DNA of 64,000 nt from Flavipsychrobacter sp. (GCA_016787265.1 JAEUVF010000013.1:124001-188000), one strand, 5' to 3'. Positions 16,233 through 25,358 are shown, numbered from the stretch's first letter. Program-made: numbers and translations. Notes: a model not told the origin generated them from the letters alone.

Positions 16233-17864
16233 TTAAAACACCTTCTGACCGCCAACCCAGGTACCAAGGACATGGGTGGAGAGCAGGGAGTCTTTCGGCG
16301 TCGTGAGTAAGTCCCGGTCAAGCAGAATGAAATCGGCCAGTTTACCTGGCTCAAGACTGCCTTTTTCATTTTCCTCGAAATTGCTTTTGGCCGCCCAGAT
16401 GGTCATACCACGAAGAGCCTGTTCCCTGGTGAGTGCGTTTTCTGCCTGGTACCCGTTCTGTGGGTAGCCTTTCGAATCTTGCCGGAATACCGCAGCAAAA
16501 AAAGTTTTGAATGGGGAAATATCCTCCACCGGGAAATCGGTTCCCAAAGGAATCCAGCCATTCTGCTCCATCAGTTGTTTAAAGGCATAGGCACCCTTTT
16601 CCCGATCAGGTCCAAGTCGTTTCCCGGCCCAGTACATATCAGAAGTGGCGTGCGTTGGTTGTACGGAAGGGATGATTCCATCCGCTCCAAAAAGTCTGAA
16701 ATCTTCCGGATGAACTACCTGTGCATGCTCAATTCTCCATCGCCGGTCTGATTGACCGTTGAGGTGTTTTGCATAGATTTTTAAAATGGTTCGGTTGCCA
16801 CTGTCTCCAATCGCATGGGTATTCATTTGGAAAGGTGAATTGGCAAGCAATGCGGCCACAGAATCAAAGTGTTCCGGATTGCTTAGTAAAAATCCTTTAT
16901 TTCCGGGAGCATCAGAGTAATCATGTATCAGGCAGGCGCCCCTTGAACCCAGCGCACCATCTGCATACACTTTAAATGATCGTACATTTAGAAAGGGTGT
17001 TTTGATGATGCCCTTTGGAAGAATATAGTCGTAATTGCGTTTGGCATCGCTGAGCATGGCATAGACCCGCATTTTCAGGTTGCCGGATTTTTGAAGACTG
17101 TCGATGAATTCCACTTCTGTATAATCAAGACCACAGTCGTCAACGGTTGTGAGTCCCAATGCAAAACAGTTGCGTTGTGCATCCAGCAGTGCTTCCTTCA
17201 TCTGGGTTGCAGTTGGGGCGGGTATCTTCGCACTTACGAGTTCAATGGCATTGTCGATCAGGATACCGGTAAGCTCATCATTTTTTACTTCGATGGTGCC
17301 GCCAGTTAGCTGATCTCCGGCTTTGATACCCGCCAGCGCAAGGGCTTTGTTATTGGCGATTGCGGCATGTCCATCAATCCGGCTTAATAATACAGGACGG
17401 TCAGGGAACAAACGATTCAGGTCTTCATTGGAAGGGAAATTTTGATTGGGCCAGTCGTTCTGGTCCCAGCCTCTTCCAATCAGCCATCCTTCCGGATTAT
17501 TGGACGAAAATTGTACGAGTGTGTCCAGTATGGATTGCCAGCTGTTAGTGCCCACAAGGTCGGCAGTTTGCAAACCCAAACCATAGCGGTAAAAATGACA
17601 GTGTGCATCAATAAAACCCGGGTAAAGGAACTTTCCGCCTGCATCCAAAACTTCTTTAGCCTGGTATTTTGCCATTAACTGGGCATCCTCTCCAAGTTCC
17701 AGTATTTTCCCGTTTCGGATAGCCATTCCTGTTAGTTTGCTGAATTGACTGTCTACGGTATAAATAACAGCATTCCTGATAAGCAGATCAGCTTCGCTTT
17801 TACTGGAACAGGCCCAGGTGCCCATAACTATAAGGGCCCCGATAAATTGGAATAGCTTTTTCAA
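16233..17864 (-). CDS. Lipoprotein amidohydrolase, YtcJ-like (Amidohydro_3)
   Basis: 543 residues. A lipoprotein signal (lipobox TWAC, Cys19) implies export to the periplasm or outer membrane. The domain order is that of the amidohydrolase superfamily: small beta-sandwich (about 25-80), metal motif FIDAHCHFYRYG (His88, His90), later VYADGALGSRGACL, MNTHAIGDSGNRT and WRIEHAQVVHP supplying metal ligands, and a closing PGKLADFILLDRDL strand. Relatives hydrolyse amides or imines of small molecules; the substrate is unknown. It lies 15 bp after a small unknown gene in the ligase cluster, suggesting it acts on the cluster product or a related amide outside the cytoplasm. Confidence 0.85.
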   Translation of the reverse strand: MKKLFQFIGALIVMGTWACSSKSEADLLIRNAVIYTVDSQFSKLTGMAIRNGKILELGEDAQLMAKYQAKEVLDAGGKFLYPGFIDAHCHFYRYGLGLQTADLVGTNSWQSILDTLVQFSSNNPEGWLIGRGWDQNDWPNQNFPSNEDLNRLFPDRPVLLSRIDGHAAIANNKALALAGIKAGDQLTGGTIEVKNDELTGILIDNAIELVSAKIPAPTATQMKEALLDAQRNCFALGLTTVDDCGLDYTEVEFIDSLQKSGNLKMRVYAMLSDAKRNYDYILPKGIIKTPFLNVRSFKVYADGALGSRGACLIHDYSDAPGNKGFLLSNPEHFDSVAALLANSPFQMNTHAIGDSGNRTILKIYAKHLNGQSDRRWRIEHAQVVHPEDFRLFGADGIIPSVQPTHATSDMYWAGKRLGPDREKGAYAFKQLMEQNGWIPLGTDFPVEDISPFKTFFAAVFRQDSKGYPQNGYQAENALTREQALRGMTIWAAKSNFEENEKGSLEPGKLADFILLDRDLLTTPKDSLLSTHVLGTWVGGQKVF

Positions 17865-17879
17865 GTACTGAAATTTTGA

Positions 17880-18215
17880 TTATAAAACGATACCAAAAAT
17901 CGTATCAACAACCAGCGATAATAAACTGTTGCGGAATTGTTCAATCCGGATAAGAGACAATCCCGCCTGTTTGAGCGCAATCATTTGGGCAAGGTCTTTT
18001 TGACCCAGTACCAGCCATTCAAAATCCTGGGTGGTTAACTTTCCTTCCGTGAGCAGCAGTGTCCAGCGTTTCAGGCTTTCTTTGGTGTCGTCGAGGAATT
18101 TTCTGCCATCCTTGATGGCGGCTTTGGTGTAGTTTTTTACAAAGAGCCTGGCCAGCTCTTCCACCTGTTTTTTGAGGGTTTTGAAAATCTCGTCAAATGA
18201 TAGCGCTTCAGCCAT
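17880..18215 (-). CDS. Small alpha-helical protein, unknown
   Basis: 111 residues, no recognised family. It is almost wholly helical with many Lys/Glu (KTLKKQVEELARLFVKNYTK) and a hydrophobic C-terminal stretch (LLSLVVDTIFGIVL) that could contact a membrane or partner. No signal peptide. The gene is 15 bp upstream of the amidohydrolase and 20 bp downstream of the lipoprotein gene, in the same direction, so it most likely belongs to the cluster. Real gene by context and length; function open. Confidence 0.6.
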   Translation of the reverse strand: MAEALSFDEIFKTLKKQVEELARLFVKNYTKAAIKDGRKFLDDTKESLKRWTLLLTEGKLTTQDFEWLVLGQKDLAQMIALKQAGLSLIRIEQFRNSLLSLVVDTIFGIVL

Positions 18216-18235
18216 TATAACAGCTTAGATTGTGA

Positions 18236-18706
18236 TTATTGTTGAAGTTCCTTTGGTGTAAGTTTACCGCTTTCCAGTTCTGCAAGCTGGTCAAAAGCTT
18301 TGCCTACTATGATTTTTGCTTCAGAAATAAAACTGAGGTTTAACTGGCCTTCTTTTTTCCAGCGGGATAGAAAGCCGCCCAACAGGTTTTTCTCCGGATT
18401 TCTGAGTAAGTTCCACATCTGAATCCGTAACTGATTTTTTTTGCGATGTACTTCGTATTCGTAGAGTTTATCCAGCTGATCCGTTAATTTCTCTATTTCT
18501 TTTTCCTGTGTACCATAGGGTTTCTCCGCCTTATCCATCAGTTTCAGTGCATCTACTTTTAAGCTGGTGGATTCCTTATATACATACTGGTCATAGGAGG
18601 CTGTGGTAACACAGGAACTCTGTATCAGGCAGACACTGCTAAAAATAAGCACCAACAGCAAGCGCAAACTGCGTTTATTTATCCACGTTAGTACGTTAGA
18701 TGCCAT
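18236..18706 (-). CDS. Small coiled-coil lipoprotein, unknown
   Basis: 156 residues. Residues 13-32 form a signal peptide ending in a lipobox (LIQSSC), so the mature protein should be lipidated. The rest is helical, with heptad-like charge (KEIEKLTDQLDKLYEYEV) and a Lys-rich middle. No family is recognised. Its start overlaps the end of the GCS2-type ligase gene by 11 bp, a sign of translational coupling, and the small helical protein follows after 20 bp. A membrane-side partner of the cluster enzymes is possible, but that is inference only. Confidence 0.62.
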   Translation of the reverse strand: MASNVLTWINKRSLRLLLVLIFSSVCLIQSSCVTTASYDQYVYKESTSLKVDALKLMDKAEKPYGTQEKEIEKLTDQLDKLYEYEVHRKKNQLRIQMWNLLRNPEKNLLGGFLSRWKKEGQLNLSFISEAKIIVGKAFDQLAELESGKLTPKELQQ

Positions 18707-19808
18707 ATAGGAATTGATCTTTGATATAATCTACCACCGATACCATACTGTTGGTTTCCTGGTATACCTTCATCTGACGGTCGGCGCCAGTGCCGGTTTC
18801 CAGCAGATTAGGAACGAGCGAGAGAACATGCCGGCTACCAAGCTGATCTACCACATCATCCACGAAATCCAGTAATTCATAAATCAGCACACGGGTATTT
18901 ACTTCTTCTTCTTTACCGAAATCAATAAGCCTGCCATCGATTCCATAGCGACTGGCTCTCCATTTGTTTTCGTTTATAAGTGCCCGTGAATACTGGATGA
19001 AATTCAGGTTATTGGTGCGCAGCTTATAAATTTTGGCGCAGATCGCCTGGAACAAAGCTGCTATGATTATGGTCTCATGTGTAGTCAGTGGTACATCACA
19101 AATGCGAAACTCCACCGTATTGAAGAATGGGTGAACTCTCAGGTCCCACCAGATCTTTTTGGCATTGTCGATGCAATTGGTTTTCACCAGCATCTTTACA
19201 TAATGATCATAATCTTCAATGGTATCAAAATATTCGGGTATGCCTGTCCGTGGGAATTTGTCAAATACCTTGGTGCGGAATGATTTATAACCTGTCAATC
19301 TGCCTTCCCAAAAAGGGGAGTTGGTGCTTAACGCATAAATATGAGGAAGAAAATACCGGGTACTGTTAGCAATATGATTGGCCATCTCCCTGCTTTCCAT
19401 TCCTACGTGTACATGTAAGCCAAAAATCAGGTTGCTGCGGGCAGCCTCCTGCAATTCATTAACGATTTCACTGTAACGGACATGATCGGTAATAAGCTGG
19501 CTTTCCCAATGACTGAAAGGATGTGTACCGGCGGCACCCATTGAAAAACCAAGGTCGCCGGCAACTTTTGCAATAGTATTGCGAAGAGTAGCCACATCTT
19601 TTAATGCTTCGTCAATGTCTTTACAGATGTCGGTACCCACTTCCACCACGGCCTGGTGCATCTCTGCTTTTACTTTGTCTTTGATTATTTTTTGCCCTTC
19701 CAGTACAATCTTCTGTTCATGGCTTTTAAGCTCGCGCGACTGTGGGTCAAGGACCATATATTCTTCTTCAATACCCAGCGTGAATTGGCTATAGTTGATT
19801 GGAGACAT
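18696..19808 (-). CDS. Carboxylate-amine ligase, YbdK/GCS2 family
   Basis: 370 residues covering the whole GCS2 (glutamate-cysteine ligase-like) domain. Signatures in order: FTLGIEEEYMVLDP at the N-terminus (Mg/ATP acidic residues), FGLHVHVGMES, WWDLRVHPFFNTVEFRICDV, and NKWRASRYGIDG. Family members join an amino acid to a second amine using ATP through an acyl phosphate; E. coli YbdK has weak glutamate-cysteine ligase activity. No glutathione synthetase of the usual type is adjacent; instead an ATP-grasp gene lies 69 bp upstream, so another gamma-glutamyl or amide product is likely. The start at ATG 19808 lies just 3' of a heptameric GTGAAAG array. Confidence 0.9.
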   Translation of the reverse strand: MSPINYSQFTLGIEEEYMVLDPQSRELKSHEQKIVLEGQKIIKDKVKAEMHQAVVEVGTDICKDIDEALKDVATLRNTIAKVAGDLGFSMGAAGTHPFSHWESQLITDHVRYSEIVNELQEAARSNLIFGLHVHVGMESREMANHIANSTRYFLPHIYALSTNSPFWEGRLTGYKSFRTKVFDKFPRTGIPEYFDTIEDYDHYVKMLVKTNCIDNAKKIWWDLRVHPFFNTVEFRICDVPLTTHETIIIAALFQAICAKIYKLRTNNLNFIQYSRALINENKWRASRYGIDGRLIDFGKEEEVNTRVLIYELLDFVDDVVDQLGSRHVLSLVPNLLETGTGADRQMKVYQETNSMVSVVDYIKDQFLYGI

Positions 19809-19816
19809 AATAAGAA

Positions 19817-19865
19817 GTGAAAGGTGAAAGGTGAAAGGTGAAAGGTGAAAGGTGAAAGGTGAAAA
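19817..19865. repeat. Seven tandem copies of a GTGAAAG heptamer
   Basis: Near-perfect tandem repeat with a 7-bp period filling most of the 69-bp gap between the ATP-grasp gene and the ligase gene, and ending 8 bp from the ligase start codon. A copy-number change would shift the spacing of the ligase start, so it could tune expression. A second array of the same heptamer occurs at 37653-37680. Confidence 0.8.
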
Positions 19866-19877
19866 AAATAGAATTGA

Positions 19878-20840
19878 TTATAATCCGGATGTTAAGGAGG
19901 TTTTGGCGGCGCTGCGTTTGATGTATTCGCCCCATGTCAGGTTGTCTTTTCCAGGCTGATGCCCCATCGCTTTTTCAATGGCATAATTAGCCGCCGTTTC
20001 AACTACCCATGCAAAATTATCTTCACCCACACTTTTGATTTCTGCATCCGGAGCGGGGTTACAGAAATCGATCGCATACGGAATACCGTCTCTTACCGCG
20101 AGCTCTACTGTGTTGAAGTCATATCCCAGGTAATGGTTGATTTTTAAAACAATCTCTTCCATTTGCTTCAGCCTTTCCGGGCTGGGAGAAAAGCCTGCCT
20201 GGTAGCGCAGATGGTGCGGATTTCGCGGTTCATACGGCATGATCCGAACATGTTTTCCTCCAATGCAATAACAACGGTAGTATTCGTCAAATATGATCTC
20301 TTCCTGCAACAACATCACTAATTCCCCGGTTTCACCATGTTTCTCAAAAAAATCTTCCATGCTAACCAGTTTGTACACGTTTTTCCAGCCTCCACCGGCA
20401 AAGGGTTTCATGTAAGCCGGAAAACCAACATACTTGAAAATACCCTCCCAGTCAAGCGGGTAGGCAAGGTTGCTGAATGACTGATCTGTAGTATCTGCCG
20501 GAAGATCCCTGGAAGGGAGTATAACAGTTTTGGGTACGGGTACCCCGATTTTTGTAGCCAGGCAGTTGTTGAAGAATTTTTCATCTGCACTCCACCAGAA
20601 TGGGTTATTGATAACGGCTGTTCCGCAAAGGGCTGCGTTCTTTAGAAAAGCCCGGTAAAAGGGCACATCCTGGGAAATCCGGTCAATGATTACTGCATAC
20701 TCGGTGGCCTCTCCCTGCATCACTTTATCGATGCGTACCGGTTCGGCAAGGATACCCTCAATGTTTTTACTATTTACACGCTCTATGAAGGCCATCGGAA
20801 AGCTGCGTTCCTGGCCAAATAAAATGCCAATTTTCTTCAT
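19878..20840 (-). CDS. ATP-grasp ligase
   Basis: 320 residues. The N-terminal third (1-110) is a Rossmann-like pre-ATP-grasp region. ATP-grasp signs follow: AYMKPFAGGGWKNVYKL (phosphate-loop Lys and glycines), LLQEEIIFDEYYRCYCIGG (hinge strand) and FNTVELAVRDGIPYAIDFCN (Mg-binding Asp...Asn at the end). Enzymes of this type activate a carboxylate as acyl phosphate and couple it to an amine or thiol. It opens the co-directional ligase cluster, 69 bp before the GCS2-type gene, and is divergent from an esterase gene. Acceptor and donor are unknown; a D-Ala-D-Ala ligase role is unlikely because the surrounding genes are not cell-wall genes. Confidence 0.87.
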   Translation of the reverse strand: MKKIGILFGQERSFPMAFIERVNSKNIEGILAEPVRIDKVMQGEATEYAVIIDRISQDVPFYRAFLKNAALCGTAVINNPFWWSADEKFFNNCLATKIGVPVPKTVILPSRDLPADTTDQSFSNLAYPLDWEGIFKYVGFPAYMKPFAGGGWKNVYKLVSMEDFFEKHGETGELVMLLQEEIIFDEYYRCYCIGGKHVRIMPYEPRNPHHLRYQAGFSPSPERLKQMEEIVLKINHYLGYDFNTVELAVRDGIPYAIDFCNPAPDAEIKSVGEDNFAWVVETAANYAIEKAMGHQPGKDNLTWGEYIKRSAAKTSLTSGL

Positions 20841-20944
20841 CTGTACTTGAATTGGTTAATGGTAAAGATCGAACCTGAATATAGTTTTTTTTTCGCCAAT
20901 TTCCTGTATTTTCAGCGCCCTGTATTATTTTATTGTAAACAGTT

Positions 20945-21772
20945 ATGAGTGACCTGATGCCCCCGGAGAAGACCAGTTTGACAATTGATATTATTGCTAC
21001 TGAAATTGAATCTGATTACCTTGGTCGCAAGGTGAAAGTAGATGCCTATATCCCAGGCTTTCTGAACCACCAGCACCGACCGGCATTATTGCTTATCAAT
21101 GATGGCCAGGATATGGCTACCATGAACTGGGTGGAGGTTTTCAGAGATTTTTTTGAACGTAAAGGAAATATTCCACTGATTGCGGTTGCTATTCATGCTG
21201 GTGCGGATCGTAAAATGGAGTACGGAACAGCCGGTGTTCCCGATTACCTGGGCAGAGGAGCTAAAGCGGATGATTATACGAAATTTATTTTCGGGGAATT
21301 ATTGCCAGCCGCCAGACAGGATTTCGGATATCCGGATTTCAGTGAAAAAGTTTTTGCCGGCTTTAGTTTGGGTGGGTTGTCGGCCCTGGATATTGTTTGG
21401 GCTCATCCGCATGAATTTACCAAAGTGGGGGTTTTTTCAGGTTCGCTCTGGTGGAGGATGATTGATCAGACAGAACCTGATTATGATGATGATAAACATC
21501 GCATTATACATGACCTGGTAAGAAAAGGAAATTATGCTCCCTGGCTGAAGTTCTTCTTTTGTACCGGAACACTCGACGAAACCAATGATCGAAATGGAAA
21601 TGGAATTATTGATTCCATTGATGATACTCTTGGCTTGATGGTTGAGTTGGAAAGAAAAGGTTATAGTCGCACGACTGATATGTATTACCTTGAATTACCC
21701 GATGGAAAGCACGATGTAGCAACCTGGGGTAAAGCTATGCCGGTATTCCTTGACTGGGCCTTTGCAACTTGA
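20945..21772 (+). CDS. Alpha/beta-hydrolase esterase (Esterase_D type)
   Basis: 275 residues with no clear signal peptide. The fold is that of enterochelin-esterase-like hydrolases: LLINDGQDMATMNW after an early beta strand, the nucleophile elbow AGFSLGGLSAL (Ser in GFSLG), and a C-terminal His in ELPDGKHDVATWGKAMPVFL. The acid residue is probably in TGTLDETNDRNGNG. It is divergent from the ATP-grasp gene (104-bp shared region), so likely co-regulated with the ligase cluster and possibly acting on its product. The substrate is unknown. A bidirectional terminator at 21789 ends it. Confidence 0.85.
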   Translation: MSDLMPPEKTSLTIDIIATEIESDYLGRKVKVDAYIPGFLNHQHRPALLLINDGQDMATMNWVEVFRDFFERKGNIPLIAVAIHAGADRKMEYGTAGVPDYLGRGAKADDYTKFIFGELLPAARQDFGYPDFSEKVFAGFSLGGLSALDIVWAHPHEFTKVGVFSGSLWWRMIDQTEPDYDDDKHRIIHDLVRKGNYAPWLKFFFCTGTLDETNDRNGNGIIDSIDDTLGLMVELERKGYSRTTDMYYLELPDGKHDVATWGKAMPVFLDWAFAT

Positions 21773-21788
21773 ACAAAGTGTATTGATT

Positions 21789-21825
21789 AAAAAAAAGCTG
21801 CCCGATATCAGGCAGCTTTTTTTTT
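21789..21825. terminator. Bidirectional intrinsic terminator
   Basis: The stem AGCTGCC (21796-21802) pairs with GGCAGCT (21811-21817), with an A-run before and a T-run after (to 21825). It lies between the convergent esterase (ends 21772) and TonB receptor (ends 21842) and can serve both strands. Confidence 0.85.
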
Positions 21826-21841
21826 ATTGCAAATTCGATTC

Positions 21842-24800
21842 TTAGTTGAAGATGTAGCGTAAGCCAATCTGCATGTTCCAGGTTGTTCCGAGGGTGGTAA
21901 CATCCCGCAAAACAGTTGTTGGAAGAACAGTTTGTCCGCCTACCTGTACGGTAGACATACGGAAAGTTGGAACACCATTGGCATCCACACTTGCCCTTCT
22001 TAACGGTTGGTTCGCGAATGCGATCACCGTCTTCTGAATTCCCCAATCGGAGTTTAACAGGTTGGGCAGGTTAATAACGTCAATGCTTAACTGAAGCGTA
22101 TTTTTTTGTTTTCCGATATTAACAAAAATATCCTGCAGCAGGCGGGCATCAACACGGTGCAGCCATGGAAGCAGGGCTCCATTGCGTTCTGCATACTGAC
22201 CTTTTCTGCCGCGCAGGTAAGAATCGTTGTTAATGAGTTCGTTGAACGCAGCGATCTGCTGATCAACCGTGAAAGCTGGCGCATTACCGGATGCAGCGAT
22301 TGGCGCAAATTTTAAATCAGCTGCATTGTTCGGAATATACAACAGATCGGCATTGATACCATCACCGTTCAGATCGCCATTATAAGTGTAGGAATAACGA
22401 CCCTGGTGAGAACCATTGTAATAAAAGGAAACAGTAGTTGCCAATGTTTTCAGATATTGAACACGATAACTCAGGGTACCTACGATACGGTGAGGTAATG
22501 CATTCGAAGAAGAATAGAGCCTCAGATCGTTAGGGTTGTTAATATTCGGACTACTACCCCATGCAGAGCTGGCGTTTGAACCCGGGTTGTCGGAGGTTGT
22601 GCTGGCCATGGTGGTGCTATAGAAAATTGAACCAAATATTCCTTTTCTTGCGGGCAGACTAAAACCTGTTGTCAGGTTGATGGAATGTCCTTTCGTTGTA
22701 TTGGTCAATACACTTCCGGCATTGCCACCCAGAGCAGGATTATAGGTATAAGATGCGGAGTTCGGATAGTATTCACGATCATCACCCAGGTAATTCAGGG
22801 TTGAACCAGATGGTTTACGATTTGCTCCGAACTGGTATACATTTTGGAGATCTTTTGTATACATCAGGTCAGTGGTGAAAATGAGGGATGATCCTGGGAT
22901 GGTGTAATCAAAACCGATACTGGTTCTCCAAACTTGCGGCATTTTGAAATTCGGATCAACCAATGCAAGAGAAGAAGGCACACCATCTCTTGGACTTTGA
23001 ATAAATACATTTTGCGCGCTTGCAGGTGTATTGTTTAGCCAGTAGAGACGATCGGGGTTAAAACGGATATCACCAATCCAGGGAGCTGAAGCAGCATAGC
23101 TTCCAGGTTCAACGGTGTTTTGAATTACCCCGGAATTTGATGGCATATTTGTCAGCCATACAAAAGGAACGCGGCCGGCAAAGATTCCGGAACCACCACG
23201 GATTATCAGCGAACGATCGCCTTCAACATCCCAGCGGAATCCAATTCTTGGAGACAGCATGATTCTTTTTTTAGGCCAGCTACCTGTGGAGTAGAAGGTT
23301 TGTTCTCCCGCTGTATTTTGAAGTGCCAGGTCATCTACCGCAGCATTAGCAGTAAGCTTGTTTATAAACCAGGGCATTTCCGCTCTTAATCCAAGCGTAA
23401 CACTCAGTTGTTCATTTACAGTAATTTTATCCTGGAAGTAAAGAGAAGGCAGAGCATATTTAATGGGTGCATAACTATCCTGCCCAGGGTATGAATAGGT
23501 AAGACCAAACTGAATTGGTGCAACTTCATCCGGAGTACCAGTTTTCAGAAAATCATCTACGGACGCATAGCGATAATAGGAGGTACCCATCCGGAGATAT
23601 TGGTTACCAAACTTCTGCATTTCAAAACTACCTCCGAAAGTCATAGTATGCTTTCCGGCTGTGTAGGTCAGGTTATTGATGATGCTGTAGTTGTCATTCA
23701 ATACATCATTCCCGTAGGAAAACAGTTCATAACCGGCAGTCATGTAATTCACGTAGCTGCTGGATGTTCCGGTTCCGTCTCCAATATCAATCATTGGGAA
23801 TAACTCACTGGGAGAGGAACGGGTGGTTTGAATTCGGCTAAATGTACCCAGTAACTGGTTATTCCATTTTGTACCTAAACGGCTGTTCAGTTCGATGGTT
23901 GCAGAACGAACAATATTTTTGGTAGTGTACATTGTTTTGGCGAAAGCCATAGACTGCTCACTAACCCGGTTAATACCGCTTCTTGGCTGAGGACCGGAGT
24001 TACCATTCACCAGAGAAGGATTTTCGTTGATCACCTGGTTGTAACGAATCGCAAGTTTATGGCGGTTGCTGATGTTCCAGTCAATTCTTGCAAGAACGGA
24101 ATTGGTCTTTTCAGTATTGTCATTCGCATAGTCCTGATAAGCACCCGGGTCATATCCCCAGCGGTTGATCAGGTGATTTCTAACTGCCTCCAGATCTGCT
24201 CGGCGGGTACGGGCAATATTATTAGCCGGATCACTTACGCCGTTTTCAGATGCTTTCCACAGATTTACGGCACCTGCACCAGCTCCTGTGTTTTCAATTC
24301 TTTCCGCGTTTACAAAGAAAAACAGTTTGTTTTTAATAATCGGTCCACCCAAGCGCACTCCATAAGTTTTATTTATTGATGCCGCACGGGTTACCTCAGC
24401 TCCTTTTACCTTATTGCCGGCAAAATCCTGATCACGGTAGTAACCGTAAACCGATCCGGAGAATTTATTGGTACCACTTTTGGTAATTGCATTAATTCCA
24501 GCTCCGGAAAATCCGCTTTGGCGAACATCATAAGGGGCAATATTTACCTGAATTTCCTCAATCGCATCGAGGGAAAGTCCGCCACCTCCGGGTAGTGGGT
24601 TGTCATTAAGTCCAAATCCGTTGTTAAAGTTGGCACCATCCACCTGTAGGTTGTTATAACGTCCATCACGGCCACCAAATGAGTTACCATTTGCCTGTGG
24701 TGTGATCCTGGTAAAATCACCTATGCTCCTGCTGATAGTGGGTAATTGATTCAATTGGGTAACACTAATGTTGGTAGCAGCTCCGGTTTTATCACGGTTA

Positions 24801-25192
24801 AATCTGCTTCCTGAACGAGCTGCGGCTGTAACTACCACGTTTGCCAATTCACCTTTATCGCCGGTTAATTGTTGGTTCAACACGAAGTTTTCACCTAATG
24901 TAAGGTAGACATCGTTAAATGTTTTTGTTGGCAGACCTGCATAAGATACCTCAACCGTGTAAGGGCCGCCTGGGCGCATACCCTGGATGTTAAAAACGCC
25001 ACTTTCAGAAGCAACAGCAGAATAAACTGTTCCAGAAGGCATGTGAGTGGCTTTAATGGTTGCACCTGCCAGACTGGAATTTTCCGGACCTTTAATGGTT
25101 CCAGTCATTCCGCTGGTCGTAACCTGAGCCGTTGCGCTGACCGTGAATGCCATCAAAAGGCATACCAGTCGTACAATTCTCTTCAAAAGCAT
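21842..25192 (-). CDS. Oar-like TonB-dependent receptor
   Basis: 1116 residues: signal peptide (about 1-22), carboxypeptidase-regulatory-like domain (about 25-110, with GATIKATHMPSGTVYSAVA), plug domain (about 120-240) and a very long barrel typical of the Oar/OmpA-related TonB receptor class. The plug has QLPTISRSIGDFTRITPQAN and DGRYNNLQVDGANFNNGF, both usual in this class. The last strand, TWNMQIGLRYIFN, ends in Phe-Asn. Known relatives include Oar, needed in Myxococcus for adventurous-motility-related export; the ligand here is unknown. Single gene, ended by the shared terminator at 21789 and divergent from ribBA. Confidence 0.88.
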   Translation of the reverse strand: MLLKRIVRLVCLLMAFTVSATAQVTTSGMTGTIKGPENSSLAGATIKATHMPSGTVYSAVASESGVFNIQGMRPGGPYTVEVSYAGLPTKTFNDVYLTLGENFVLNQQLTGDKGELANVVVTAAARSGSRFNRDKTGAATNISVTQLNQLPTISRSIGDFTRITPQANGNSFGGRDGRYNNLQVDGANFNNGFGLNDNPLPGGGGLSLDAIEEIQVNIAPYDVRQSGFSGAGINAITKSGTNKFSGSVYGYYRDQDFAGNKVKGAEVTRAASINKTYGVRLGGPIIKNKLFFFVNAERIENTGAGAGAVNLWKASENGVSDPANNIARTRRADLEAVRNHLINRWGYDPGAYQDYANDNTEKTNSVLARIDWNISNRHKLAIRYNQVINENPSLVNGNSGPQPRSGINRVSEQSMAFAKTMYTTKNIVRSATIELNSRLGTKWNNQLLGTFSRIQTTRSSPSELFPMIDIGDGTGTSSSYVNYMTAGYELFSYGNDVLNDNYSIINNLTYTAGKHTMTFGGSFEMQKFGNQYLRMGTSYYRYASVDDFLKTGTPDEVAPIQFGLTYSYPGQDSYAPIKYALPSLYFQDKITVNEQLSVTLGLRAEMPWFINKLTANAAVDDLALQNTAGEQTFYSTGSWPKKRIMLSPRIGFRWDVEGDRSLIIRGGSGIFAGRVPFVWLTNMPSNSGVIQNTVEPGSYAASAPWIGDIRFNPDRLYWLNNTPASAQNVFIQSPRDGVPSSLALVDPNFKMPQVWRTSIGFDYTIPGSSLIFTTDLMYTKDLQNVYQFGANRKPSGSTLNYLGDDREYYPNSASYTYNPALGGNAGSVLTNTTKGHSINLTTGFSLPARKGIFGSIFYSTTMASTTSDNPGSNASSAWGSSPNINNPNDLRLYSSSNALPHRIVGTLSYRVQYLKTLATTVSFYYNGSHQGRYSYTYNGDLNGDGINADLLYIPNNAADLKFAPIAASGNAPAFTVDQQIAAFNELINNDSYLRGRKGQYAERNGALLPWLHRVDARLLQDIFVNIGKQKNTLQLSIDVINLPNLLNSDWGIQKTVIAFANQPLRRASVDANGVPTFRMSTVQVGGQTVLPTTVLRDVTTLGTTWNMQIGLRYIFN

Positions 25193-25336
25193 AATGTGTG
25201 TGTTTTACAATTTTGCTGCAAAGAAACTGAATAATTTTCTTATGTTATTTAGATAATGTTAACAAATTGTAATCTGCCTGTTTACCTTGGATAAGTTGCT
25301 GAATTCTCTAATATTAGCTGTCTGATGTCTTTACCG

Positions 25337-25344
25337 TAGCTTTG
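25337..25344 (+). promoter_or_regulatory. -7 promoter box of ribBA
   Basis: TAGCTTTG matches the Bacteroidota -7 box TAnnTTTG exactly, 14 bp before the ribBA ATG, implying a very short leader. No good TTTG -33 box is seen at the expected distance. No FMN riboswitch-like structure is visible upstream. Confidence 0.45.
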
Positions 25345-25358
25345 CTAAAATTTGGTTT

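Noticed and set aside
25193..25358. Possible FMN riboswitch before ribBA
   Set aside because: The -7 box at 25337 would give a leader of about 8 bases, too short for an RFN element, and no RFN-like helices are visible.
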